Assembly (NCBI GenBank): GCA_030159075.1
Contig: BROG01000150.1
Location: 580,001-644,000 of the forward strand
Length of the DNA stretch: 64,000 bases
Direction of reading: 5' to 3'
Origin: Atrina japonica
Taxonomy: Eukaryota; Mollusca; Bivalvia; Pterioida; Pinnidae
In this document: in pieces, positions 50,242-58,908 of the stretch
Layout: the number at the start of each line of letters is the position of its first letter
Numbering within the stretch: the first letter of the stretch is position 1
Position numbers and translations under genes: made by a program
The notes under the pieces: model-generated
What the model was told of the DNA's origin: nothing
What the model saw: the letters and a program-made list of their open reading frames with translations, nothing else
Database searches by the model: none

Positions 50242-50266
50242 TTTTTTATATGAAAAGGATTATTAT
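50242..50266 (-). promoter_or_regulatory. A-rich gene-start signal repeated before small Polinton genes
   Basis: On the minus strand, TAATAATCCTTTTCATATAA runs into AAAAAATG. Almost the same block precedes 50401 (TAATAATTCTTTTCATATAA) and a variant precedes 50592 (ATCTTTTCACTATAAAAATG). The constant part is CTTTTCA, 1-3 bases, TATAA, A-run, ATG. Confidence 0.55.
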
Positions 50267-50401
50267 TTATCGGATTTTACCGTCTCCGTCGTGCCGTTTG
50301 TTCGTGTTGTAGAGTTCGTCGCAGTAAGTGTTCATCCTGAAGAGCATGGGTTGGTTGTCGATGAGGTTTTCGTCGTCCGCCTTAAAATCCTTTTCGCTCA
50401 T
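50267..50401 (-). CDS. Small acidic protein, 44 aa
   Basis: An open frame from ATG 50401 (MSEKDFKADDENLIDNQPML...) to TAA 50267, preceded by the CTTTTCATATAAAAAAATG signal. The second copy has an insertion of about 60 bp after the start codons. No family recognised. Confidence 0.5.
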   Translation of the reverse strand: MSEKDFKADDENLIDNQPMLFRMNTYCDELYNTNKRHDGDGKIR

Positions 50402-50426
50402 TTTTTTATATGAAAAGAATTATTAT

Positions 50427-50592
50427 TTATCCCTCTTCTTCTTCGTCTTCGGTACAGTCGTGATGGTGGATGTGTTGGACTTTAGCTTCCACTACTTGTG
50501 CGATCATGAAAACGAATAGACTCGTGGCGAGGATTCCCGACGCCATAAAACATCGACGTGTCCATGAACGTTCTCAGTGTCACGTTATACAT
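50427..50592 (-). CDS. Single-pass membrane protein, 54 aa, one-base insertion in this copy
   Basis: The same ORF is intact at 42226-42390. Here an extra A in the run near 50547 shifts the frame after TSM. It has a hydrophobic helix and a His/Asp/Glu-rich C-terminus. A likely sequencing error in a homopolymer. Confidence 0.6.
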
Positions 50593-50611
50593 TTTTATAG
50601 TGAAAAGATTT

Positions 50612-50938
50612 TTATTTAATACATTTCATGGGGATTGGATTTGGAGACTTCTTCTTCTTTAGGTTCTGGAAGAGGAGGAGGTGTCGGCTGCGGTTGTTTT
50701 TCCTGTACAACACCACCGCCACTCCGACGGCCGCGAGTCCGCCGCCGACCGCTAGCCATTTCCAGCTATCCTGGCCATTAGCATTGCCATTAGCATTGCC
50801 ATCCTGGCCATTAGCATTGCCATCCTGGCCATTAGCATTGCTGTCCTGACTTTTTCGACTCCACCTCTTTTGCGCTCCCTTCTTCCCCGCTTCTTGACGT
50901 TTCGGATTCTTTTTCGTTAGGAGTTCTTCCGGATTCAT
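50612..50938 (-). CDS. Basic protein with NANGQDG repeats and one membrane helix
   Basis: 108 codons from ATG 50938. The order is a basic N-terminus (KKNPKRQEAGKKGAQKRWSR), then NANGQDG/NANG repeats, then a helix (WLAVGGGLAAVGVAVVLY). The tail is either basic or, with one base shifted, proline- and glutamate-rich (QPQPTPPPLPEPKEEE), and the second reading looks more natural. Repeat number differs between the two copies. Overlaps the end of the gene at 50832-51407 in another frame. Function unknown. Confidence 0.6.
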   Translation of the reverse strand: MNPEELLTKKNPKRQEAGKKGAQKRWSRKSQDSNANGQDGNANGQDGNANGNANGQDSWKWLAVGGGLAAVGVAVVLYRKNNRSRHLLLFQNLKKKKSPNPIPMKCIK

Positions 50939-51407
50939 CGCCTTTTTCTATTCCCTCCGATTTTTTAAATCCCGTTATATAGCGACTGGACGTGGCGGCG
51001 AGACTGAGAGGGGCCAGGTAGGAACCGAAGTGGTAGAACAGGCTGCAGCACGCTTCGCCGATGGCCGCGTCGAGGAAGGGATCTTCGCTCAGTTCTTCGA
51101 TCAGTTTAGGGTTCGTTCTGCAGATCGAAAAAAATATTTTAGACTCTGGGTGTACAGCGTGATGACGGAATTGGCGATCGATTTACTCATGCGCATGCCG
51201 AGTCGCGCGTTGAGTAGACGATTTAGATTGTCCAGTTCCTTGTCGTTCATCTTGTTCAGGTCGGGTGACGGTCACGTCTTTTCCCAGGAAGTGACGCGCT
51301 CGTCCCGATCCGACGATGGTCGATAACCTATCTTTGAGCGAGTCGTCTACCGTCGTCGTCGTCTCGGCGGCGGTAGCGACGTTCGTTAGTATCTCGTCCA
51401 CGTTCAT
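50832..51407 (-). CDS. Unidentified Polinton protein, about 190 aa, frameshifted
   Basis: Starts at ATG 51407 (MNVDEILTNVATAAETTTTV) after TATAAAAAAAGAG. Frame changes occur near 51260 and near the T-run at 51135. The readable middle is helical (LDNLNRLLNARLGMRMSKSI, NPKLIEELSEDPFLDAAIG) and a later part is hydrophobic (YHFGSYLAPLSLAAT). The tail is charged and overlaps the start of the next gene. I do not recognise it. Confidence 0.45.
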
Positions 51408-51492
51408 CTCTTTTTTTATACATTTTATTTATATTTTGTAAAAAACGTTACGTTTTTACAAAAATACTGTCACGTGTTTTTTTTTTTTTTAT

Positions 51493-52165
51493 TTATTCCG
51501 TGTCGGACTCCAAGTCCAAGTCTTCTACGCAGTCGGCCAAATCCGGTAGAGGAGCAACGTCGATCGTTTTGACGATGACGACCTGGTGTAAGAGAGTTTG
51601 CAAGGATACGGTCGATTCTTTGTTGGCGATGTAAACGTTGTCTACGCGTAAAGAACCGATGGCCAGACATCGTTTTTTTCTCGTATTGGTGAAGATCGAC
51701 TTCGACGAGCGGATGTTTATCTTTCGGATCGTCGGCCGTTCTCTTTCTATAAAAAGTAGGCTTGTCTCTGTCCCCTGTTTAACTTTCGAGTAGATCACTT
51801 TGTTACCGTTCTGATCCGTTTTCACGAGGACTATATCGTTGACATCCACGGGGGTTTTTCTACCTTTTTCTTTCAGTGTTTTTGCGAGTTTTTCTATGGA
51901 TTCCCTCAAGACCGCCTCGATCTTTTCCAACATGGCGGCGAATTCTTTTCCGCATTTAAATTTCATAGTATAATCGAACCGTCCTCGTATTGCCACAAGC
52001 CGGACGACTCCGTTTTGGGAGTGCGTATCACTAACGGTTTCACGTCGCCTGTCGGGTACTGATACGCGACGTAAACGCGTTGATAACGCTTCCCTTTCTT
52101 ATCGACGTAATGAGCACCGCCCTTAAATTGTTCACGTCAAAGTTCTCGACTGTCACGAATGCCAT
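51493..52165 (-). CDS. Unidentified protein, about 220 aa, with a beta-rich N-terminus
   Basis: Starts at ATG 52165 (MAFVTVENFDV). A frame change within the first 20 codons and another near 51970 separate three readable parts. They are an N-terminal part with YVAYQYPTGDVKPLVIRTPK, a helical part (AAMLEKIEAVLRESIEKLAK), and a beta-like, acidic C-terminal part ending ESDTE. The PLVIRTPK-type segment resembles a small protein family seen in large DNA viruses and polinton-like viruses (DUF5871), but this is an impression only. A replication or DNA-binding role would be speculation. Confidence 0.45.
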
Positions 52166-52204
52166 GTTTTTTTTAATAACGAATAAATTTTCTTTATGCC
52201 ATTT

Positions 52205-52357
52205 TCAAATCTTTTGCAAAAGTCGTCTCAACCATCGTTCCGTTCGATGATAACGTTCTAAACGTAATAGATAGAGTATCGCGAATAAGAAGAGTAAACA
52301 CCATAAAACGATGAACGAGAGCAACGCGAACAAGAACATCTCGGTAAAACGTTTCAT
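52205..52357 (-). CDS. Small membrane protein, 50 aa
   Basis: An intact short frame: MKRFTEMF, then a long hydrophobic helix (LFALLSFIVLWCLLFLFAIL), then an Arg-rich amphipathic tail (ERYHRTERWLRRLLQKI). The shape is a short N-terminus, one membrane anchor and a basic tail. No family assigned. Divergent from 52414 with 56 bp between starts. Confidence 0.6.
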   Translation of the reverse strand: MKRFTEMFLFALLSFIVLWCLLFLFAILYLLRLERYHRTERWLRRLLQKI

Positions 52358-52413
52358 TTCTTAACGTAAAAAAATTTGTTAAAACACTTAAACAATAGAT
52401 ATATAAATAAAAA

Positions 52414-52800
52414 ATGTTTATTTTACTGGACAAGGTGTTTACCGAACGCGGCCTAAAACAGATGTTGGGGGAGATAACGTGCATGCAGTTGGGTAACCAA
52501 GTCTTGGTGTCTTGGCCCGACGACGTCAAACTCGCGTGTCAAATGCCTCGCATGCGCAGAGACTATCCGTGTAAGCATCCGGTCGTCGTGAATTCGTTGT
52601 TTTGTAGCATTCACCACAACTACTTGAAAGAGAGAGGCATCGACACGATGAAGTATTGCACCTCTTGCCGAAGATGGATGGCCGATAGCACTAAATACGA
52701 AACGTGTTATGCGTGCGGCGGAAAAGAACGCGCAGACGAGTGGCACAAGACGCATCCGCGGTGCAAGAGGAGAAGAAGACGTCCCAAGGAAGAAGTTTAA
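52414..52800 (+). CDS. Cys/His-rich zinc-binding protein, 128 aa
   Basis: An intact frame beginning MFILLDKVFTERGLKQMLGE. Cysteine/histidine clusters suggest two or three zinc sites: CKHP...CSIHH, CTSC and CYACGG...HKTHPRC. It ends in a run of basic residues (KRRRRRPKEEV) that could bind nucleic acid. It is the only plus-strand gene between the integrase and the MNVYEY gene. A regulatory or nucleic-acid-binding role is inference. Confidence 0.65.
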   Translation: MFILLDKVFTERGLKQMLGEITCMQLGNQVLVSWPDDVKLACQMPRMRRDYPCKHPVVVNSLFCSIHHNYLKERGIDTMKYCTSCRRWMADSTKYETCYACGGKERADEWHKTHPRCKRRRRRPKEEV

Positions 52801-52883
52801 CCGGATTTTTTTTAAGACTGTCTTAAAAAAATCTACGGTTAACGAGGAGCAGCAGTGTTTTCATCGTTTTATAATGCTACAAT

Positions 52884-53470
52884 TTAACGAGAAGACGATT
52901 TCTCGCCCAGAAGGGCACGCAGCTGTTCGCGCAGATCGTTCGTCTCTTGTTCGGAGACTTTTTTAACCCCGTCGTCGGCTTTGTATTTGGCGTATAGCTT
53001 GTCCTTCATCTCGCGATACTTGGTCAGTTCGTGAGACACGGTGGCGAATTCCTCCGCCGAGATCTTCCCGTCTTCCCAGTGCGCGACTCACCAGATCCTC
53101 GATGGAATTCAGTTTACTCTCGGCCAGTTTTGACGATTTTGAGATGTTTCTCCGATTTCTTCAACAACAGACGCCGGATGCCCTTCAAGACCAGTCCCAC
53201 GGAGCCCACGGTGACGGCCACGATCTGTAAGGGTAATCCCACGATGGGGAGGGCGAATCCCAACCCTCCGCACACTACACTCCCCGTGATCAATGCTCCG
53301 TCTACCCCGTCCGCGGTGTTGATTAACCGTTTGTACTTCTTGTGCACGCTCTTCCGCGTCTCGATCTCTCGTCTGAACGTCTGCTCGATCTCGCCGATCC
53401 GTCGGAGACGATACTCTTGCGGATCGGGTTCTAACGTCGGATACAATACCTCTTTGTTGTTGTTACTCAT
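52884..53470 (-). CDS. Conserved-type Maverick protein: double hydrophobic segment plus coiled coil
   Basis: Starts at ATG 53470 (MSNNNKEVLYPTLEPDPQEY). A charged region (EIEQTFRREIETRKSVHKKY) is followed by a glycine-rich hydrophobic hairpin (ALITGSVVCGGLGFALPIVG, LQIVAVTVGSVGLVLKG). Two frame changes near 53130 and 53085 lead to a helical C-terminus with an ISAEEFATVSHELTKYREMK stretch and a leucine-rich end. Proteins with this layout recur in animal Mavericks; their role is unknown to me. The hairpin suggests membrane insertion. Confidence 0.6.
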
Positions 53471-53497
53471 CTTTTGTTTTTAATTTAAAAGTTTTTT

Positions 53498-53914
53498 TTA
53501 TACGTCGAGAACGACGACGCCGTTGACGGAGCCCGATTTCGATCCTTTGTTCACGGCGAAGTTGAGGACGTCGCCCGCCGTCACCCGCAACGGCGGATTC
53601 AGCGGGACGATCTCGCCGGCCTTGGTCCTGAAGGTTCTGTATTCCACGTCGTTCAGCACCAGCGTCACGTCCAGTTCGCCCAAGAGACCCAGACGGATGA
53701 CGTGACCGTCGAACAACATCGTCGTGCCCTGTACGGGACGGAGTCTTCCGTTTTTATTCACTTCGAATTGGAAGGTGTTCATGATGCGACGGTTTTTGGC
53801 CAACGCGGTGATCTCCTCTTTGGCGTCGTTGAGGTCTTTGAAGAGTCTCTCGTTCAGGTCCTCCACCAGTTCTTCCCTTTCCACGTCTTCCCAATAGAAT
53901 CCCGATCTAGACAT
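53498..53914 (-). CDS. Unidentified beta-rich protein, 138 aa
   Basis: An intact frame. Helical, charged N-terminus (WEDVEREELVEDLNERLFKD), then a predicted beta-rich domain (FDGHVIRLGLLGELDVTLVL, PLNPPLRVTAGDVLNFAVNK) ending GVVVLDV. The shape would fit a virion surface or fibre-like part, but nothing specific identifies it. It lies just downstream of the probable minor capsid gene, 15 bp apart. Confidence 0.55.
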   Translation of the reverse strand: MSRSGFYWEDVEREELVEDLNERLFKDLNDAKEEITALAKNRRIMNTFQFEVNKNGRLRPVQGTTMLFDGHVIRLGLLGELDVTLVLNDVEYRTFRTKAGEIVPLNPPLRVTAGDVLNFAVNKGSKSGSVNGVVVLDV

Positions 53915-53928
53915 TTTCCTTTTTATTT

Positions 53929-54588
53929 TTAGAATTTCTTAAATTCCAATAGAACGTGAACGGATTGACCGTGATTGTCGATGGGTTTGCCTTTCTCGTC
54001 CTTGAGACGTATCGTCACTTCCGAGATGCGATCCCGTCTCAAAGACAGGAACACGGGCTTGACTATATCTTTTTCGTACAACTCGGAAAATTTCACGTTG
54101 GGACAGGGTAGGGACGCGAGGATGTCCGTCGCCTTGCCGTCTCTCCCGCCCTCATCCAACTCGTCGAGATGGACGTTGACGAGTTCCACCGGCTGCAGGT
54201 TGATGCTGTTGCTTGGGACGATGGTGCCGTGGAGATACGCGTTCTCGTCGATGCCTAGAATCTTGCCGAGTTCCGGCGGAAGCACCACCGCCGTGCTGCC
54301 CGACCCGTCGATTCTCACCCTCATGGTGGTCTTGTCCAGGAACACCTTGTCGAAGTATTTCGCGAGAATTCGTCGTAGGTCGGTGAAAGGTGTACGACCG
54401 GCGTGCACGCTTTGGACTTTGGGTCTGTCACCCCTTTTGGCGTAGCGTATCTCCACGTCTTTCTTGACGTTGTACAACCCGTTGTAAAGACGGACGGACT
54501 TGGCGCTCACGCACCACCCGCCGTTCGCGTTGTCGATGTAACGAGAGAGTTTGACGGGTTTTTCGATATCCGTCACGAGATAGAACAT
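53929..54588 (-). CDS. Probable minor capsid (penton-like) protein, 219 aa
   Basis: Intact from ATG 54588 (MFYLVTDIEKPVKLSRYIDN) to a TAA at 53929. Beta-strand-rich throughout. The C-terminal EVTIRLKDEKGKPIDNHGQS followed by VHVLLEF resembles the end of minor capsid proteins of Mavericks, where an I.L.D..G..ID pattern closes the jelly roll. NLQPVELVNVHLDELDE fits the preceding strands. Divergent from the MNVYEY gene with 41 bp between starts. The alternative is another structural protein of the same set. The family match is from pattern memory, not a search. Confidence 0.5.
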   Translation of the reverse strand: MFYLVTDIEKPVKLSRYIDNANGGWCVSAKSVRLYNGLYNVKKDVEIRYAKRGDRPKVQSVHAGRTPFTDLRRILAKYFDKVFLDKTTMRVRIDGSGSTAVVLPPELGKILGIDENAYLHGTIVPSNSINLQPVELVNVHLDELDEGGRDGKATDILASLPCPNVKFSELYEKDIVKPVFLSLRRDRISEVTIRLKDEKGKPIDNHGQSVHVLLEFKKF

Positions 54589-54629
54589 GTTGTTTTTAAT
54601 ATTAATAAATCTTAAACTTAAAAAAGAAA
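54589..54629. promoter_or_regulatory. Divergent promoter region between two structural-type genes
   Basis: The 41 bp between the start codons at 54588 (minus) and 54630 (plus) are almost pure A/T (TTTTTAATATTAATAAATCT, TAAACTTAAAAAAGAAA). Both start codons must be served from here. Confidence 0.5.
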
Positions 54630-55702
54630 ATGAACGTCTACGAGTATAGAGAGAATCTAGATCTGTCGTCGTTCGACGTCTACGTCAACGTGACCAAAAA
54701 AGTTTCGCGCGTCGTTCGAGAACATCTTCGTCAAGTACGACAACCCGGACGTCTTCGAGGACGGCACGTCGAAGTACTACACCATGCTGAAGCGGTGGTA
54801 CCGGCATCCCATCGAGGGATTCTGGCAGAACCAGCTGAATTTTCGCGGTGTGGTGCGCCACGACCGGATGCGGCGTGACGCTGGACATGGGAAACGACCA
54901 CCTGTCCAAGTCGTTCTCCGGTTCCACATCTATTATCAGATCAGAAGGATCCTGCAGGAGATCGCCGCCCCCTTACCCAGCGACGCCGACTTCGAGCACT
55001 TCACGAACAACGTCGACGCGTCGGCGTACCAGCGGATCTGTCGCGAATTCGGGGGTGCCAGTCGACGCGGACTGGAAGATCAAGGGGACCATCTTCGGGA
55101 AATATAACACGAAGTGGTCCACCTTCATCGCGAACCGACCGGCGGGCTTCACGCTTCCGGGTCTGGCCAGACTGGACGCGTCCATCCGGGTCTTCGCCTG
55201 GGCGATCTGGGCTCGCAGGGGGAGACGAGGGCCTCGATCGTGGACGCCGGTGCCACGTCGCTGGACGCCCAGAAGCAGTTCCTGGTCAACGTCGAGGACG
55301 CCATCAACCGACCGCTCGACCTACCCGCCGACATCTCGCGCTACGAAGACTGTCTGAAGTACGCCAATTCCAAGCTCGACTACGTCGTCCATCCGGGACT
55401 CTACATGCTGCCCAGCAACATGGAGCTGAACATCGGCAAGAACATCGCCCAATTACAATAACGAGATCTTGATCGCTCCCGACACCACGACACCCGGAAC
55501 GAACGTCGACCTCAACGCGAAAACGTTCGCGAGGGATATAAACCTCCTCCCGTAGAGATCACATCACCACCCTCCCGTAGAGGTCACACCACCGCCGTCA
55601 GCGTTACAGGACAAGTCGCCGTCAGACGATCACGAGGATCAGAAGACGGCCGTCTTGGCTCTATCGTTACTTTCTTTTCTGGTCTTCGTCGAGTTTCGTT
55701 AA
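54630..55702 (+). CDS. Conserved-type Maverick protein (MNVYEY), about 355 aa, frameshifted
   Basis: Starts MNVYEYRENLDLSSFDVYVN. Readable blocks in order are DGTSKYYTMLKRWYRHPIEG with FWQNQLNF, IYYQIRRILQEIAAPLPSDA, KWSTFIANRPAGFTLPGLAR, EDAINRPLDLPADISRYEDC and LDYVVHPGLYMLPSNMELNI. After a Pro/Thr-rich stretch a terminal hydrophobic segment (KTAVLALSLLSFLVFVEF) can be read to TAA 55700-55702. About five indels break the frame. It lies among structural genes and has a family of counterparts in animal Mavericks. The exact role is unknown; a virion or morphogenesis role is likely from context. Its end overlaps the convergent gene by 36 bp. Confidence 0.6.
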
Positions 55703-56914
55703 CAACCAGCCGACGACGATCATGCCCAAGACCCACAGATGTTCTCCCCAACCACATCGCCGTCTTGCCGAGCGTCGACAAGATCCAGGACACGATGGCA
55801 CCCAAGATGCCGGGTAACGCCTCGCCGAATTTAGAGGCCAGTCTCGCGAGCAATTTACCGATCGCGTCCAGCTGTTTCTTGATCCATTCTTTCACTCCTC
55901 CCTCCTTGTGGGGAGGTTTGGAGGGTGGTGTGGGTGGTGGCGTGCTCGTCCCGGGAAGGAGCAATTCGACCAAGAAACCTATCGTCATGCCGATCGCCGT
56001 CAGGACGCTTTAAGATGGTGATTACCCTGTTCCCTGAACAGGTCGGCGATCCGTTCTCGCAACGGAAGATTATCGTCCAGTAACCTCGCGATCGATTCTT
56101 TGATAGCGGTCAGTTGCGACTTTAGCCTTCCCTTGAGGATGTCGACACTCTCGTTCACGGCGTCCAATTCACCTCGCATCTTGGCGATCTCCCTCTCGAT
56201 GCGTTCCCGATCGTCGGGATTCCTTTCCAGATCTTCCTGCCACTGCGACAACATGCGTTCCGTCTCCACTCTCTTGGCTTCTTGGACGCGCAGAGAACCG
56301 CGAATGGTTCGCAGACTCTTATCTAAACCCAACAGTTCTCTCATGGGCAATTCGTGGTTTAAGTCTTCTATACTTTCAGATAATCTCTCAATCCCATCGT
56401 CTACTCGTTTAACACTCGTTTGGTCAAAAACATCCAATTCTATATTTTTCTACAACCTCATTAACATCGCGCGTATTACATTCCTTGCCTTTTTTTATTT
56501 CGGGAAGTTCATCTTCTAAACCCAGGGTTCTAACAAATTGTATACCTCCTCTATCTTTTAACGTCCTTGCTTTTACAAAATTCTTAGGATTACGTTTATC
56601 GTTTAATAAAATCTCCTTACCCTCCCACACGGCATAGAGCGAATACTTACCCTTGGATATAAAATTTTAAGTTTTTATCGGTACCCACCCGTTGCTTTTT
56701 TCCATTCATCCACGAGACGTTGGGTGTTCAAACGCTCGAGTTGATCTCCTTGAGGTGTGATGGGAACTTCTGGTAAATTAACATCCTCCAGCAAGGGTGT
56801 GTATTTTCATCCGCGGGTGGTTGTTCGACGGTACCCTTGATCACCATCGTTATTATCATCAACAACATCATCGTCGCCGAACGTCGGATTATCGAATGTA
56901 ACCGGTTCCGCCAT
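55667..56914 (-). CDS. Long coiled-coil membrane protein of conserved Maverick type, about 415 aa, frameshifted
   Basis: Starts at ATG 56914 (MAEPVTFDNPTFGDDDVV), acidic at first. After two frame changes (near 56810 and 56680) comes YSLYAVWEGKEILLNDKRNP, then at 56437-56000 a long coiled coil (SIEDLNHELPMRELLGLDKS, ERIEREIAKMRGELDAVNES) ending ERIADLFREQG. A further shift leads to a hydrophobic segment (GMTIGFLVELLLPG), a Pro-rich linker (TSTPPPTPPSKPPHKEGGV) and amphipathic and hydrophobic C-terminal helices (SKFGEALPGILGAIVSWILS). The layout recurs in animal Mavericks. Membrane association is well supported; function is not known. Divergent from the major capsid gene. Confidence 0.65.
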
Positions 56915-56962
56915 ATTTTTTTAAAACGCTTTAAATTTTTTTATATTACGTAATAGAAAAAG

Positions 56963-58242
56963 ATGATGAATTACGGACATATTCTCGATCCTAATAGGAA
57001 ATTGCGCACACCCTTCGGCGTGAAGGGTATACGCCAAAAGGTCTCCATTACCCACAATCCTTCGAGCATCACAGAAAACCATACGTTGACGGTCCGCTTT
57101 CCCAATCTGAGCGATAACGACGTCATCGTCCCTCGCACCGCGAAACTGTGCTTCGACATGGAAGTCGCCGTGGACGGCGGCGACCTTCTCCAAAACGAGT
57201 GTTTATATAATAATCTGGGGCGTAACATCGTCAAGACGATCGAGGTGAAGATCTCGGGGAAGACCGTTCAGAGCATCAACGATGCCGATAAATTCTTCGT
57301 CTACAACGATCTTTGGAAGACGGAACGACGTAACATGGTCTATCAGGGAATACAGAGCGACGATCTCAACAAACTAAGAGCAAAACCCATCAACTATGCA
57401 ATGCCTCTCGATAGTAACGAATACTACGAGATCGGTGCGGTGTTCAAGAACCGCTTTTGCATTCCCCTGGACTTCGAAATCTTGGAGACGAGCGAACCCT
57501 TTTATCAAGAGGGGTTACAAGATCGATTGGAATACATGCTGACGTTTAACAACGCCGTACACGTCGTCTCGACGGACGATGACGATGCCGATAAAAAGAC
57601 GAGTTACAATGTGTCCAACATCGCGTTGGTTGAGTTCGAGCAAATCACCGACGAGCATCTCGCTCGCAGCATCAGACAGAGTTACGCGGGTCAGCACGTC
57701 TATTACTTCAACGAGATCATGCTCTACCGTAAGACGATGATGAGTAAATCGGATAGCGCCCTCAATTATCAGATCAACACTTCGGCACGCTCTCTCGCGG
57801 GCATTCTCTTTCTCTTCAAAGACCCTTCCGTCAAGGATCCCGAAAAGTTTTATAATCCGCGAATCACCAAAGTGAGAATAACCATCGAGGGTAACTGTTC
57901 ACTACATGTCACCTCAAGACCACTTCGACAAGATTAAAAAGTTTTTCCCCCTGAATCGCGAAATCGTCACGGAAACGGTGAACTCGAGCTGAGCGATATG
58001 ACTCTGGGAAAATATCTCAAAGACCATTTCGGTCTCTGGCTGGATCTGCGAACGACTCCCGAAAACCATCTCCACGGCACGGGTGTTACAAAACATCAGC
58101 GAAGGCGTTTCCGTCCTCATCGAGAGAACGCCAGAAAACCGATACCAATCCCTTGGACGTTTACATCTTCGTCGTCAAGGACGGACAGATCAACATGTTG
58201 GACGGTCGTTTCAAGAGCGTCGTCTCTTTTAAAATCCCATAA
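56963..58242 (+). CDS. Major capsid protein (double jelly-roll, hexon-like)
   Basis: Forms the hexameric capsomers of the predicted particle. Open from ATG 56963 for 324 codons. Recognisable blocks are NPSSITENHTLTVRFPNLSD, YNNLGRNIVKTIEVKISGKT, FFVYNDLWKTERRNMVYQGI, FKNRFCIPLDFEILETSEPF and YQEGLQDRLEYMLTFNNA. They form the NNLGR/DLWKT/IPLDFE signature of Maverick and adintovirus capsid proteins. Frame changes near 57910, 57985 and 58085 lead to a C-terminal part ending in a DGRFKSVVSF-type strand and TAA at 58240-58242. The total of about 425 residues is within the usual range. It starts 48 bp from the divergent coiled-coil gene, and the ATPase follows after 6 bp. Confidence 0.85.
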
Positions 58243-58248
58243 GAAAAA

Positions 58249-58842
58249 ATGTTCATCGCCATGATCGTGGGGGCCCACGGGTTGCGGGAAGACGGAATTC
58301 GTTCTCGATCTGCTGGAAGACGAATACAGAGACGTCTTCGATCACATCGTCATCCTGTGCTCTTCCATCGACTTAGAGCGTACAAATCGAGAAAATGGAT
58401 CGGCGAAGACGTCAAAAACAAAGACAAACGCGTCGTCATCGTCAATCCCGTCTCCAAGACCGGCGAAGATTGCTGCAAGACACGTTGAGACACTTTTACG
58501 AAGGGTACGCCCACGCTGTACGTCATCGACGACTGCTCGGCCACGAAACAGATCAAGAAGAAAGCCGATGCCCTGTCCATGCTGGCGTTTTCGGGACGAC
58601 ACGCCAATCAATCCGTCTGGATCCTGTCGCAACGCTACAACAGCGCATCCAAAGACTTTAGATCCCAGATCAAGTGGGTGGTGCTCTTCTTCACCAAAGA
58701 CAAATTCAGTTACAACGAATGTCTGTACGAGAAACGTCGTGCCCGAAGAGGAAAGGAAACGTCTCAAACACGACCTGTCGCAACGCAAACACTCCAAACT
58801 GATGCGGACCGAACAACCGACCGATATAAGTTCGTCGAGTGA
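58249..58842 (+). CDS. FtsK/HerA-type DNA packaging ATPase (A32-like), frameshifted
   Basis: Would pump element DNA into capsids. Starts MFIAMIVG. The Walker A loop, a GPTGCGKTEF-like sequence, lies at about 58269-58296 but contains one extra base in the G/C run. Walker B is TLYVIDDCSATK near 58515-58550. It is followed by ADALSMLAFSGRHANQSVWI and LSQRYNSASKDFRSQIKWVV (sensor/arginine-finger region), then NECLYE. About five single-base indels occur. The probable end is the TGA at 58840-58842, giving about 198 residues, short as is usual for Polinton ATPases. It directly follows the capsid gene. Confidence 0.82.
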
Positions 58843-58908
58843 AATTAATTTATATGTTGTCATAATAAAATTATTCAAAGGGGTCCAGCTAATCTGTAGC
58901 CTCATGCA

